DNA from: Cellulomonas sp. JH27-2
GTDB taxonomy: Bacteria; Actinomycetota; Actinomycetes; Actinomycetales; Cellulomonadaceae
Assembly: GCF_014837175.1 (NCBI RefSeq)
Contig: NZ_JACYFR010000003.1
Coordinates: 310,001-374,000, forward strand
Length of the DNA stretch: 64,000 nt
Reading direction: 5' to 3'
Shown piece by piece: positions 31,435 to 39,963 of the stretch. The notes beneath the pieces were generated by a model, which did not search any database, was not told the DNA's origin, and saw only the letters and a list, made by a program, of their open reading frames with translations. The position numbers and the translations under genes were made by a program. Within the stretch, counting starts at the first letter, position 1; every line of letters starts with the position of its first letter.

Positions 31435-31863
31435 ATGGCTTCCACCTTCGGTCCGGTCGAGCTCATCGCGCTCGGCTTCCCGGACGACCGCATCCCCGAC
31501 GAGGTCAAGGCGCAGCTCGCTGCGCTGGTGGTCTCGGAGCAGGTGCGGATCATCGACCTCGTCGTCGTCCGCCGCCCGCTGGAGGGCGACCTCGAGATCA
31601 TCGAGCTCGAGGACCTGGGCGACGAGCTCGCGATCACGGACGTCGAGCTCGAGGGCGGCGGTCTGGCGGGCGACGAGGACATCGCCGACATCGCCGAGGC
31701 CGTTCCCGCCGGCACGTCGGCGCTCGTGCTCGTCTTCGAGCACGTCTGGTCCAACGGCATCGCGCAGGCGATCCGCGAGACGGGCGGCGTGCTGCTCGCC
31801 GCGGAGCGCATCCCGGCCGAGGTCGTCGCGGCCATCGCCGAGCTCGAGGACGCGTCGGCCTGA
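31435..31863 (+). CDS. DUF6325-like acidic soluble protein
   Basis: 142 residues, very acidic, no signal or membrane segment. Begins FGPVELIALGFP and contains a repeated Ile/Val-rich strand pattern (VRIIDLVVVRRP, SALVLVFEHVW). The family is found in actinobacteria next to SHOCT proteins, as here. Strong AGGAGAGAAG site before the ATG. Function unknown; a link with membrane stress is only suggested by neighbours. Confidence 0.8.
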   Translation: MASTFGPVELIALGFPDDRIPDEVKAQLAALVVSEQVRIIDLVVVRRPLEGDLEIIELEDLGDELAITDVELEGGGLAGDEDIADIAEAVPAGTSALVLVFEHVWSNGIAQAIRETGGVLLAAERIPAEVVAAIAELEDASA

Positions 31864-31903
31864 CGCCCGCTCCCACCTTTCTTCTCAACCCCAAGGAGTT
31901 CGC

Positions 31904-32275
31904 ATGCCCCCCTTCCGTCGGATGGGCCGTCCCGGCCTGATCGGGACCGCCGCCCGCACCGCCGTCATCGCCGGCACCGCCACGGCCGTCACCGGCAACG
32001 TCGCGCGCCGCCAGGCTGGTCGCGCGCAGGCCAGCGCTCAGGCCAGCTACGAGCAGCAGCAGTACGAGGCCGCCGAGCAGCAGCGCCAGATCGAGGAGGC
32101 GGCCCGCCAGGCTGCCGCCCAGCAGGCTGCCGCGGCATCGGCACCGGCCATCGCTGCTCCCGCCGCTGGTGGCGACGACATCATCAGCAAGCTCAACCAG
32201 CTCGCCCAGCTCCAGGCGGCGGGCGTGCTGAGCGCCGACGAGTTCGCCGCCGCCAAGGCGAAGCTGCTCGCCTGA
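31904..32275 (+). CDS. SHOCT domain protein
   Basis: 123 residues. N-terminal Gly/Ala-rich hydrophobic region (about 11-32), a Gln/Ala-rich helix likely to be a coiled coil (45-80), and a C-terminal SHOCT domain (about 93-123: LAQLQAAGVLSADEFAAAKAKLL). SHOCT is a short oligomerisation module. AAGGAG precedes the ATG; a terminator hairpin follows. Probably one transcript with the two preceding genes. Confidence 0.85.
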   Translation: MPPFRRMGRPGLIGTAARTAVIAGTATAVTGNVARRQAGRAQASAQASYEQQQYEAAEQQRQIEEAARQAAAQQAAAASAPAIAAPAAGGDDIISKLNQLAQLQAAGVLSADEFAAAKAKLLA

Positions 32276-32287
32276 TCGTTCGGCCGA

Positions 32288-32326
32288 CGAGGCCCCGGAC
32301 CTGCCCTGACGCAGGCCGGGGCCTCG
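32288..32326 (+). terminator. Terminator after the SHOCT gene
   Basis: CGAGGCCCCGG-A-CCTGC (from 32288) pairs with GCAGGCCGGGGCCTCG (32311-32326), one bulged A, 6-base loop, 12 bases after the stop. Confidence 0.75.
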
Positions 32327-32330
32327 TGCA

Positions 32331-32352
32331 TGTCCGTGAACGACAGATGAAT
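32331..32352 (-). promoter_or_regulatory. Candidate PHO box upstream of senX3
   Basis: On the minus strand ATTCATCTGTC (32352-32342) and GTTCACGGACA (32341-32331) are adjacent 11-base units resembling the pstS and phoU sites. It lies about 75 bases before senX3 and would allow autoregulation, as known for mycobacterial senX3-regX3. The match is weaker and in reverse orientation. Confidence 0.45.
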
Positions 32353-32412
32353 GCTCGGCGGCGGGTGGCCGACGGCGACCCGGAAAGGTCCGATCGGGGC
32401 CGTGCGTCGCCC

Positions 32413-32418
32413 TAGGGT
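32413..32418 (+). promoter_or_regulatory. -10-like box for senX3
   Basis: TAGGGT ends 7 bases before GTG 32426; it supports this start for the kinase. Confidence 0.5.
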
Positions 32419-32425
32419 TGGTCGC

Positions 32426-33598
32426 GTGAGTGCCGACGGGTGGGAGCTGATCGTCGCCGGATGCCTGGGCATCCTGGTCGGCGCGTTCGCCGTGATCGCC
32501 TACTGGATCAGCCAGCGCTCCATGCACAGGATGCCGCAGACCCCCGCCCCGGAGCTCGACGAGGGCCTGGTGCGGATGCTTGCGGTGCTGCGCTCGGCGG
32601 CGATCGTGCTCGACCCCGAGGACACGGTGGTCCGTGCGAGCGCGCCCGCGTACTCGCTCGGCCTGGTGCGAGACGGCCTCGTGGTGCCACCCGCGATCCG
32701 TGAGCTCATCGAGAGCGTCCGCCGCGACGGAGTGATCCGCGACGAGGAGCTGGAGGTCGCGCGCGGCCCGCTCGGCAAGGGCACGCTCCTGCTGCAGGTC
32801 CGCGTCGCGCAGGTGACGCCGCGGCACGTCGTCGTGCTGGCGGAGGACCAGACCCAGGCCAAGCGACTCGAGGCCATCCGCCGCGACTTCGTCGTGAACA
32901 TCTCCCACGAGCTGAAGACGCCCGTGGGCGCCCTCACCCTGCTGGCCGAGACCGTGCAGGACGCGGCCGACGACCCCGAGGCGGTGCGCCGGTTCGCGGG
33001 CCGCATCCAGACCGAGGCCGTCCGCCTGTCCGCCCTGGTCCACGAGATCATCGAGCTGTCCCGGCTGCAGGTCGCCGGCGCGTTGACCGAGGTGTCGACG
33101 GTCGAGCTCGACGACGTGGTCAAGGAGGCCGTGGACCGCGCGAGGACCACGGCCGACGCCAAGCGGGTCCGCCTGGAGGTCGGCGGCCAGAGCGGTGTCC
33201 AGGTCTCGGGGCAGCACGACCTGCTCGTGACGGCCGTGCGCAACCTCGTCGACAACGCGGTCGCGTACTCGGGTGAGGCGTCGCGCGTGGGCGTCGGGGT
33301 GCGGATGGCCGACGACATCGTCGAGATCGCCGTCGTCGACGAGGGCATCGGCATCTCCGCCGCCGACCAGGAACGCGTCTTCGAACGCTTCTACCGCGTG
33401 GACCCTGCGCGCTCGCGCGAGACCGGTGGCACCGGTCTGGGTCTGTCCATCGTCAAGCACGTCGCCGCCGACCACGGGGGGGACGTGACCGTCTGGTCGC
33501 GGCCCGGCCGTGGTTCCACGTTCACGCTGCGCCTCCCCTGCGCGGCCGCCCCCGCATCGTCCGAAGAAGGAGCACACGTGCACCGGAACGCGTCATGA
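32426..33598 (+). CDS. senX3: Phosphate-responsive sensor histidine kinase SenX3
   Basis: 390 residues. An N-terminal membrane helix (about 9-28), a degenerate PAS-like region (45-145), a HisKA domain with phosphorylated H161 in NISHELKTP, and an HATPase domain (N-box LRNLVDNAVAYS, GTGLGLSIVKH). Only one clear transmembrane helix is seen; mycobacterial SenX3 has two. It should sense phosphate through PstSCAB/PhoU and act on RegX3, whose ATG overlaps its stop. Confidence 0.93.
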   Translation: MSADGWELIVAGCLGILVGAFAVIAYWISQRSMHRMPQTPAPELDEGLVRMLAVLRSAAIVLDPEDTVVRASAPAYSLGLVRDGLVVPPAIRELIESVRRDGVIRDEELEVARGPLGKGTLLLQVRVAQVTPRHVVVLAEDQTQAKRLEAIRRDFVVNISHELKTPVGALTLLAETVQDAADDPEAVRRFAGRIQTEAVRLSALVHEIIELSRLQVAGALTEVSTVELDDVVKEAVDRARTTADAKRVRLEVGGQSGVQVSGQHDLLVTAVRNLVDNAVAYSGEASRVGVGVRMADDIVEIAVVDEGIGISAADQERVFERFYRVDPARSRETGGTGLGLSIVKHVAADHGGDVTVWSRPGRGSTFTLRLPCAAAPASSEEGAHVHRNAS

Positions 33599-34314
33599 CG
33601 CGCATCCTCGTGGTCGAGGACGAGGAGTCCTACCGCGACCCCCTGACCTACCAGCTGCAGCGCGAGGGCTACGACGTGGTCTCCGCCGCGACCGGCACCG
33701 ACGGCCTCGACCGCTTCAACGAGGGCGGCGTGGACCTGGTCCTGCTCGACCTCATGCTTCCCGGGATGCCGGGCACGGAGGTGTGCCGGCAGATCCGGCT
33801 GACCAGCGACGTGCCGGTCATCATGCTCACGGCCAAGGATGACGAGATCGACAAGGTCGTCGGCCTGGAGCTGGGCGCCGACGACTACGTCACCAAGCCG
33901 TACTCGTCGCGCGAGCTGCTGGCCCGCGTGCGCGCGGTGCTGCGGCGTCGCTCGATCGTCGCGGTCCCGTCGCCCGGTGCGGAGGCGTCGGACGACGAGG
34001 ACGACGACGACCTGCTCGTCGCCGGTCCCATCCGCATGGACGTCGAGCGGCACACCGTGCGCGTGCACGACGAGCTGGTCGCGTTCCCCCTCAAGGAGTT
34101 CGAGCTGCTGGAGCTGCTGCTGCGCAACGCCGGGCGTGTCCTGACGCGCGGCCAGCTGATCGACCGCATCTGGGGCTCGGACTACGTCGGCGACACCAAG
34201 ACGCTCGACGTCCACGTCAAGCGCGTCCGCGCCAAGGTCGAGCCGGACCCGGCCAACCCGACGCTCCTCGTGACGGTCCGCGGGTTGGGCTACAAGCTGA
34301 CGCCGGAGGGCTGA
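33595..34314 (+). CDS. regX3: Response regulator RegX3 (OmpR/PhoB family)
   Basis: 239 residues. Receiver domain with D52 (LLDLMLPG) as phosphoacceptor, the T/S of MLTAKD, and K of TKPYS. An acidic linker (Asp-rich, about 131-140) leads to a winged-helix DNA-binding domain (LKEFELLELLLRNAGRVLTR, then VHVKRVRAKVE, GLGYKL). It activates phosphate-starvation genes by binding direct repeats like those at pstS. Confidence 0.95.
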   Translation: MTRILVVEDEESYRDPLTYQLQREGYDVVSAATGTDGLDRFNEGGVDLVLLDLMLPGMPGTEVCRQIRLTSDVPVIMLTAKDDEIDKVVGLELGADDYVTKPYSSRELLARVRAVLRRRSIVAVPSPGAEASDDEDDDDLLVAGPIRMDVERHTVRVHDELVAFPLKEFELLELLLRNAGRVLTRGQLIDRIWGSDYVGDTKTLDVHVKRVRAKVEPDPANPTLLVTVRGLGYKLTPEG

Positions 34315-34376
34315 ACCGGAGCGCAGCGGATGGTGGGGGCGAAGCACCCGCCAACCGCGGAGCGGAGGTTCAGCCC
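34308..34376. repeat. Inverted repeat overlapping the end of regX3
   Basis: GGGCTGAACC (34308-34317, covering the stop) and GGTTCAGCCC (34367-34376) are exact inverted copies 49 bases apart. The enclosed bases contain a second smaller pairing of GCGGA-type segments. It may form a long structure at the 3' end of the senX3-regX3 message. Confidence 0.5.
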
Positions 34377-34416
34377 GACCAGAGGCACAGAGGGCTGACC
34401 CCGACTCACCCCCAGC

Positions 34417-34456
34417 GTCCGAGCAAGTGGCTGCTACAGCGGCCACTTGCTCGGAC
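34417..34456 (+). terminator. Terminator after regX3
   Basis: 15-base arms GTCCGAGCAAGTGGC (34417-34431) and GCCACTTGCTCGGAC (34442-34456) are exact inverted copies around a 10-base loop. It separates senX3-regX3 from the pstS promoter. Confidence 0.8.
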
Positions 34457-34495
34457 GTCGTGCGTTGCTGGACGCGCGAACAACTGTCGGCCAGC

Positions 34496-34517
34496 GTTCA
34501 CCTGGGGTTCAACTGGC
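34496..34517 (+). promoter_or_regulatory. PHO box of the pstSCAB operon
   Basis: Two adjacent 11-base units, GTTCACCTGGG (34496-34506) and GTTCAACTGGC (34507-34517), fit the actinobacterial PHO box for RegX3/PhoP. A TAACGT -10 box follows at 34545-34550. Confidence 0.8.
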
Positions 34518-34544
34518 TCCGACCGGCAGGTCACATCCGCTTCC

Positions 34545-34550
34545 TAACGT
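34545..34550 (+). promoter_or_regulatory. Probable -10 box of pstS
   Basis: TAACGT lies 27 bases after the PHO box and about 57 bases before the GTG start, giving a leadered transcript. No good -35 hexamer is present, as expected of an activator-dependent promoter. Confidence 0.5.
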
Positions 34551-34607
34551 CGGCATCGCTGCGCTCGACACCCGGGCGCACGACAGACGAACAGGACGGA
34601 CTCCACA

Positions 34608-35738
34608 GTGAAGCTCTCCCTTCCCAGCCGCGTCGGTGCGGTCGCCCTTGCCGGTGTGATCGCCGTCTCGCTGACGGCGTGCGGATCGGACGACCCGGTC
34701 GCGGACGCGGGTTCGCCCAGCGGCGGCGCATCGGCCGACGGCGGAAGCTCCAACCTCAGCGGCCAGCTCAACGGCTCGGGCGCCAGCACCCAGACCTCGG
34801 CCATGGACGCGTGGCGCGCCGGCTTCCAGCAGACGAACTCGGGCGTCACGGTCAACTACGACCCGATCGGCTCGGGCGGTGGCGTGACTGCGTTCCTCAG
34901 CGGCGCCGTGCAGTGGGCGGGTTCCGACTCGCCGCTCGTGAACCCCGACGAGACGGACAAGGCGAAGGACCGCTGCTTCGGCACCGACGCGATCGACCTG
35001 CCGGTCTACGTCAGCCCGATCGCCGTCGTCTTCAACCTCAAGGGCGTCGACAAGCTGAACCTGTCGGCCAAGACGATCGCGCAGATCTTCGACGGCAAGA
35101 TCACCACCTGGGACGACGCGGCCATCAAGGCCGACAACCCGGACGCCGACCTCCCGTCGACGAAGATCACGCCCATCCACCGCTCCGACGAGTCGGGCAC
35201 CACGAAGAACTTCACCGACTACCTGAACCAGGCCGGCGAGGGCGCGTGGAGCTACGACGCCGACAAGGTGTGGCCCATCAAGGGCGGCGAGTCTGGCGCG
35301 CAGACGCAGGGCCTGATCCAGGCCGTGCAGGGCGGCGACGGCACGATCGGCTACGCCGACGAGTCGCAGGCCGGCACGCTGGGCCAGGCGTCGATCAAGG
35401 TCGGCGACACCTTCACGGCCCCGTCGGCCGAGGGCGCCGCCGCCGCGCTGGACGCGTCGCCGCGTGACGACACGCGCACCGAGCACGACATCGCGATCAA
35501 GCTGGACCGCACCACGACGGCGGCGGGGGCCTACCCGCTGGTCCTGGTCTCCTACGCGATCGCCTGCGGCGCGTACGACAAGCAGGCCGACGTGGACAAC
35601 GTGAAGGCGTTCCTGACGTACATCTCCAGCAGCGAGGGCCAGCAGGCCGCTGCCGGTGCGGCGGGTTCGGCCCCGATCTCGGACAAGCTCGCGGCCGACG
35701 TCAAGGCGTCGATCGACACCATCAAGCTCGCTTCCTGA
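34608..35738 (+). CDS. pstS: Phosphate-binding lipoprotein PstS
   Basis: 376 residues. Lipoprotein signal with lipobox SLTAC (Cys25), then a Gly/Ser linker and a periplasmic-type phosphate-binding fold. Substrate-loop segments GSGASTQ (near 64-70), GSGGGV and RSDESGTT are typical of PstS. It captures phosphate at the membrane surface for PstCAB. Induced through the upstream PHO box; a 17-base-pair hairpin follows. Confidence 0.95.
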   Translation: MKLSLPSRVGAVALAGVIAVSLTACGSDDPVADAGSPSGGASADGGSSNLSGQLNGSGASTQTSAMDAWRAGFQQTNSGVTVNYDPIGSGGGVTAFLSGAVQWAGSDSPLVNPDETDKAKDRCFGTDAIDLPVYVSPIAVVFNLKGVDKLNLSAKTIAQIFDGKITTWDDAAIKADNPDADLPSTKITPIHRSDESGTTKNFTDYLNQAGEGAWSYDADKVWPIKGGESGAQTQGLIQAVQGGDGTIGYADESQAGTLGQASIKVGDTFTAPSAEGAAAALDASPRDDTRTEHDIAIKLDRTTTAAGAYPLVLVSYAIACGAYDKQADVDNVKAFLTYISSSEGQQAAAGAAGSAPISDKLAADVKASIDTIKLAS

Positions 35739-35774
35739 GCTCGGCCCGGCCTGGCCGGGTGCACGACGCTGACC

Positions 35775-35819
35775 GCCGACGGTCGGCCCGCCCCGGGGGG
35801 ACGCGGGCCGACCGTCGGC
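35775..35819 (+). terminator. Hairpin between pstS and pstC
   Basis: 17-base arms 35775-35791 and 35803-35819 are exact inverted copies around an 11-base loop, 36 bases after pstS. Such a hairpin could stop part of the transcripts or protect the pstS 3' end, making PstS more abundant than the permease. Confidence 0.7.
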
Positions 35820-35850
35820 ACAGCACCACAGCTGACTTACCTGGAGAGAC

Positions 35851-36879
35851 GTGACCAGCACACAGACCCCTGCGGCACCCCGGTCGGAACGACCGGGCCC
35901 GGGGCCGGAGAGTGCGCCGCCGCGCGCGAAGAAGAAGCGTGCCTACAAGGCGCCGGCCGACCGAGGCGCCAACCGCCTGTTCCGGTGGGCGGCGACCGGC
36001 GCGGGCGCCTTCATCCTCGTCGTGCTGGCCGCCGTGGCCGTGTTCCTGATCGTCAAGGCGTGGCCGGCCATCTCGATGCCGACCGACGAGCTGGCCGCCC
36101 AGGTCAGCGCGCTCCACGGCAGCTCGCTGCTCGCCTACATCGGCCCGCTCGTCTTCGGCACGGTCCTGGCTGCGGCGCTCGCGCTGCTGTTCGCGACCCC
36201 CGTCGCGATGGGCATCGCCCTGTTCACGTCGCACTACGCCCCGCGCCGGATCGCGAGCGCGCTCGGCTACGTCGTCGACCTGCTCGCCGCGATCCCGTCG
36301 GTCGTCTACGGCCTGTGGGGCGCGACGGTGCTGGTCAACGTGGTCAAGCCGCTGTGGCTCTGGCTCAACACGCACCTGTCGTGGATCCCGTTCTTCGGCG
36401 GTGAGGCGTCGCCGACGGGTCGCGTCGTCCTGTCGGTCGCGATCGTGCTGGCCGTCATGATCCTGCCGATCATCACGGCGGTCTCCCGCGAGGTCTTCCT
36501 GCAGGCTCCGCGCCTGCACGAGGAGGCCGCCCTGGCGCTCGGCGCGACGCGCTGGGAGATGATCCGGATGGCCGTCCTGCCGTTCGCCCGCTCGGGGGTC
36601 ATCTCGGCCGCGATGCTCGGCCTGGGCCGCGCGCTCGGCGAGACGATGGCCGTCGTCATGATCCTGTCGCCCGGCGCGACGTACTCCTTCCTGCTGCTGG
36701 TAGCAGGCAAGCACAACACCATCGCGGCCAACATCGCGTCGCAGTTCCCGGAGGCCAACCCGATCGGCGTCTCGACGCTCATCGCGACCGGCCTGGCGCT
36801 GTTCGTCATCACCCTCGCGGTGAACATGGCCGCCCGCGCGATCGTCGCGCGCCGCAAGGACTTCTCGGGAGCCAACTGA
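35851..36879 (+). CDS. pstC: Phosphate ABC transporter permease PstC
   Basis: 342 residues. A basic, Pro-rich cytosolic N-terminus of about 45 residues, then six transmembrane helices. The EAA loop for contact with PstB is EEAALALGATRWEMIRMAVLP. GTG 35851 has GGAGAG upstream. pstA starts one base after its stop. Confidence 0.95.
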   Translation: MTSTQTPAAPRSERPGPGPESAPPRAKKKRAYKAPADRGANRLFRWAATGAGAFILVVLAAVAVFLIVKAWPAISMPTDELAAQVSALHGSSLLAYIGPLVFGTVLAAALALLFATPVAMGIALFTSHYAPRRIASALGYVVDLLAAIPSVVYGLWGATVLVNVVKPLWLWLNTHLSWIPFFGGEASPTGRVVLSVAIVLAVMILPIITAVSREVFLQAPRLHEEAALALGATRWEMIRMAVLPFARSGVISAAMLGLGRALGETMAVVMILSPGATYSFLLLVAGKHNTIAANIASQFPEANPIGVSTLIATGLALFVITLAVNMAARAIVARRKDFSGAN

Positions 36880-36880
36880 C

Positions 36881-37837
36881 ATGACCACCACCACGGCCAC
36901 CCCGAGCTCCGGCGCCCCCTCCGGGCTGCGCGAGATCCTGACGAACACCGACCCGCGCCGGCGTCGCACGGACCGCACCATGAAGGTGCTGATCTACGCG
37001 GCGTTCGCGATCGCGATGATCCCCCTGGTCTCCGTGCTCTGGACCGTGGTGTCCAAGGGCATCGGTCACCTGAACTCGTACTTCCTGCTGCACTCCATGC
37101 GCGGCGTGTTCGGTGGCATGGACGCCGGCGGCATCTACCACGCGATCATCGGCACGCTCCTGATCACGTTGTGGGCTACCGTCATCTCGGTGCCGATCGG
37201 CCTGATGGTGGCCGTGTACCTGGTCGAGTACGGTCGTGGCCGGCTGGCCCGCGCCGTGACGTTCTTCGTCGACGTCATGACGGGCATCCCGTCGATCGTC
37301 GCCGGTCTGTTCGCCTACGCGCTGTTCGCGCTGTTCTTCGGGCCGGGCGTCCGGATGGGCATCGCCGGATCGGTGGCGCTCTCGGTCCTCATGATCCCGG
37401 TGGTCGTCCGCTCGTCGGAGGAGATGCTGCGCCTGGTCCCCAACGAGCTGCGCGAGGCGGCCCTGGCGCTCGCGGTGCCCAAGTGGCTCGTGACCGTCCG
37501 CGTGGTCCTGCGCACCGCCGTGGCGGGCATCGTCACCGGCATCACGATCGCCGTGGCTCGCATCATCGGCGAGACGGCACCGCTCCTGGTGACGGTCGGC
37601 GTGGCCGACTCCATCAACTACAACATGGTCGACGGCCGCATGATGACGCTGCCCGTCTACATCTACCGGCAGTTCCAGCAGGGTCTGGTGCCCTGCTCGC
37701 CGACGGCGACGAACTGCGTGCCGACCATCAACTTCGACCGTGCGTGGTCGGCCGCGCTCGTCCTGATCATCATCGTCATGCTGCTCAACCTCGTGGGGCG
37801 GCTCATCACGCGGCTCTTCGCGCCGAAGTCCCGCTGA
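36881..37837 (+). CDS. pstA: Phosphate ABC transporter permease PstA
   Basis: 318 residues, six transmembrane helices and the EAA-type loop [20 protein letters not shown]. Forms the membrane channel with PstC. A loop near residues 267-282 carries two cysteines ([12 protein letters not shown]) that could bridge outside the cell. Confidence 0.95.
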   Translation: MTTTTATPSSGAPSGLREILTNTDPRRRRTDRTMKVLIYAAFAIAMIPLVSVLWTVVSKGIGHLNSYFLLHSMRGVFGGMDAGGIYHAIIGTLLITLWATVISVPIGLMVAVYLVEYGRGRLARAVTFFVDVMTGIPSIVAGLFAYALFALFFGPGVRMGIAGSVALSVLMIPVVVRSSEEMLRLVPNELREAALALAVPKWLVTVRVVLRTAVAGIVTGITIAVARIIGETAPLLVTVGVADSINYNMVDGRMMTLPVYIYRQFQQGLVPCSPTATNCVPTINFDRAWSAALVLIIIVMLLNLVGRLITRLFAPKSR

Positions 37838-37875
37838 CCCCCCACCTCCTGGTATCCCTGAAAGGCCCGCACCCC

Positions 37876-38655
37876 ATGTCTCAGCGCATCGATGTCAAGG
37901 ACCTGAACATCTTCTACGGCGACTTCAAGGCCGTGGCGGACGTGCAGATCGCCGTCGAGCCTCGGTCCGTGACCGCCTTCATCGGCCCGTCCGGCTGCGG
38001 GAAGTCGACCTTCCTGCGCACGCTCAACCGGATGCACGAGGTGATCCCCGGTGCCTACGTCGAGGGCACCGTCGCGATGGACGGCGTGGACCTGTACGCC
38101 GCGGACGTCGACCCGGTGGCGGTGCGCCGCCAGGTCGGCATGGTCTTCCAGCGCCCCAACCCGTTCCCGACGATGTCGATCGCGGAGAACGTGCTCGCGG
38201 GCGTGCGGCTCAACAACAAGCGCATCTCCAAGGGCGACGCGCAGGACCTCGTCGAGCAGTCGCTCCAGGGCGCGAACCTCTGGAACGAGGTCAAGGACCG
38301 CCTCGACCGCCCGGGCTCGGGCCTGTCCGGCGGCCAGCAGCAGCGTCTGTGCATCGCCCGTGCGATCGCCGTCAAGCCGCAGGTGCTGCTCATGGACGAG
38401 CCCTGCTCGGCCCTCGACCCGATCTCGACCCTCGCCATCGAGGACCTGATCGCCGAGCTCAAGTCGCAGTACACGATCGTGATCGTGACCCACAACATGC
38501 AGCAGGCCGCCCGCGTCTCCGACCGCACGGCGTTCTTCAACCTGGCCGGCGTCGGTCAGGCAGGTCGTCTGGTGGAGGTCGACGACACCGCGACGATCTT
38601 CTCCGCCCCGCACGAGCAGGCCACCGAGGACTACATCTCGGGTCGCTTCGGCTGA
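37876..38655 (+). CDS. pstB: Phosphate ABC transporter ATPase PstB
   Basis: 259 residues. Walker [11 protein letters not shown]-loop VFQRPNPFP (diagnostic of PstB), signature LSGGQQQR, Walker [13 protein letters not shown] and switch His in VTHNM. Energises phosphate import. The ribosome-binding site is weak (AAAGG about 10 bases upstream). It closes the pst operon before a strong terminator. Confidence 0.96.
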   Translation: MSQRIDVKDLNIFYGDFKAVADVQIAVEPRSVTAFIGPSGCGKSTFLRTLNRMHEVIPGAYVEGTVAMDGVDLYAADVDPVAVRRQVGMVFQRPNPFPTMSIAENVLAGVRLNNKRISKGDAQDLVEQSLQGANLWNEVKDRLDRPGSGLSGGQQQRLCIARAIAVKPQVLLMDEPCSALDPISTLAIEDLIAELKSQYTIVIVTHNMQQAARVSDRTAFFNLAGVGQAGRLVEVDDTATIFSAPHEQATEDYISGRFG

Positions 38656-38672
38656 TCGGGACCTCGACGCAG

Positions 38673-38708
38673 AAGAGCCCCGGACCGCTTCGGCGGTCCG
38701 GGGCTCTT
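38673..38708. terminator. Terminator after pstB, shared with the convergent lipoprotein gene
   Basis: 16-base arms 38673-38688 and 38693-38708 pair exactly around a TTCG tetraloop. It lies between pstB and the minus-strand gene ending at 38720. Confidence 0.85.
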
Positions 38709-38719
38709 GCGCGTGTGCG

Positions 38720-39235
38720 TCAGGCCGACGGGGTCGGTGTGGGGATCAGCGTCGCGTACTCGGGCTGCGAGCCGTCGAGGACCGGCACGGCCAGGTCCTG
38801 GCTGCCCGCGGTGTCCGTGGCGATCGTGATCGGCAGCAGCGCGCCGGGGGCGACGCTGACGGCCGGGATCGTGAAGTTCTCGCGCCCGTCGCCGGGTGCC
38901 CCGCCGGTGGTGTCCTCGGTCAGCAGCACGGTCTGGCCGGGCTCGACGTTCACGGTCGCCGTGTCGTCGCCCGCCGTGAGCGTCACGGTGCGGGTCGTCG
39001 CGCCGTCGTTCGTCAGCGCACCCTGCACGGCGCCGGGCGCACCCTTGGCCGACGACAGCACCATGAGGTTGGAGGCCCGGACGTCACCGAGGGTCGCACG
39101 CACGCCGTCCGACGCGCTGTACTCCTTCTCCGTGGTCATCGGGTTGGTGGCCGAGCAGCCGGCCAGCATCAGGCCTGCGACGCACAGGCCGGTGGCGGAC
39201 CAGAGCCGGAGGGTGCGGGGGCGGAGCGAGGTCAC
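38720..39235 (-). CDS. Small lipoprotein of unknown function
   Basis: 171 residues. Signal peptide with lipobox LAGC (Cys27), then one all-beta domain with alternating hydrophobic strands (TRTVTLTAGDDTATVNVEPGQTVLL), which resembles copper-chaperone-like or Ig-like folds but lacks Met/His metal motifs. A Pro/Thr tail closes it. GTG 39235 has GGAG 5 bases upstream. Convergent with pstB and divergent from carD. Function unknown. Confidence 0.8.
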   Translation of the reverse strand: MTSLRPRTLRLWSATGLCVAGLMLAGCSATNPMTTEKEYSASDGVRATLGDVRASNLMVLSSAKGAPGAVQGALTNDGATTRTVTLTAGDDTATVNVEPGQTVLLTEDTTGGAPGDGRENFTIPAVSVAPGALLPITIATDTAGSQDLAVPVLDGSQPEYATLIPTPTPSA

Positions 39236-39479
39236 GGGGACTCCAGGGGCGTCGGGGTGGATCGGCGCAGCGCATGACGCTGCACTGGAAAGACTAGCGG
39301 GCGAGGCGTCGTCGGGCCGCCTCCGAGGCGTGTGGCGGCGGCCACCCGGGCCGTCCCGCCGGAGGGGTGGACCGACCGCTCCCTGACCAGCGCAGACGGT
39401 GTGCGCGCGACACGCGCCGTCGGAATCGGGCGAATTGTGCCGTGATAAGGTAGGACCCCGCGAAAGGGGACACCTGCAG

Positions 39480-39962
39480 ATGACTTTCACTGTTGGGGAG
39501 ACCGTTGTCTACCCGCACCACGGTGCAGCGTTGATCGAAGAGATCAAGACCAGGACCATCCGCGGAGAGGACAAGATCTACCTCAAGCTCAAGGTGGCCC
39601 AGGGGGATCTCACCATCGAGGTCCCGGCGGAGAACGTCGACCTCGTCGGCGTGCGTGACGTCGTGGGTCAGGAGGGTCTGGACCGTGTGTTCGAGGTCCT
39701 GCGGGCCCCGTACACGGAGGAGCCCACCAACTGGTCGCGTCGGTACAAGGCGAACCTCGAGAAGCTCGCCTCCGGCGACGTCATCAAGGTGGCCGAGGTC
39801 GTGCGTGACCTGTCGCGTCGTGACGCGGACCGCGGTCTGTCGGCCGGCGAGAAGCGCATGCTGGCCAAGGCTCGTCAGATCCTCGTCTCGGAGCTCGCGC
39901 TGGCCGAGCACACCGAGGAGGAGAAGGCCGAGGCCATCCTCGACGAGGTCCTCGCCTCCTGA
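39480..39962 (+). CDS. carD: CarD family RNA polymerase-binding regulator
   Basis: 160 residues, the usual size. The N-terminal Tudor-like RNA polymerase interaction domain ([20 protein letters not shown]) binds the beta subunit; the helical C-terminal domain contacts promoter DNA and stabilises open complexes, notably at rRNA promoters. AGGGGAC precedes the ATG, and GATAAGGTAGGAC about 40 bases upstream holds a likely -10. ispD follows after 1 base. Confidence 0.95.
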   Translation: MTFTVGETVVYPHHGAALIEEIKTRTIRGEDKIYLKLKVAQGDLTIEVPAENVDLVGVRDVVGQEGLDRVFEVLRAPYTEEPTNWSRRYKANLEKLASGDVIKVAEVVRDLSRRDADRGLSAGEKRMLAKARQILVSELALAEHTEEEKAEAILDEVLAS

Positions 39963-39963
39963 G

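Noticed and set aside
34315..34607. Small gene between regX3 and pstS
   Set aside because: The gap is explained by an inverted repeat, a terminator, the PHO box and the pstS promoter; no frame has a ribosome-binding site.
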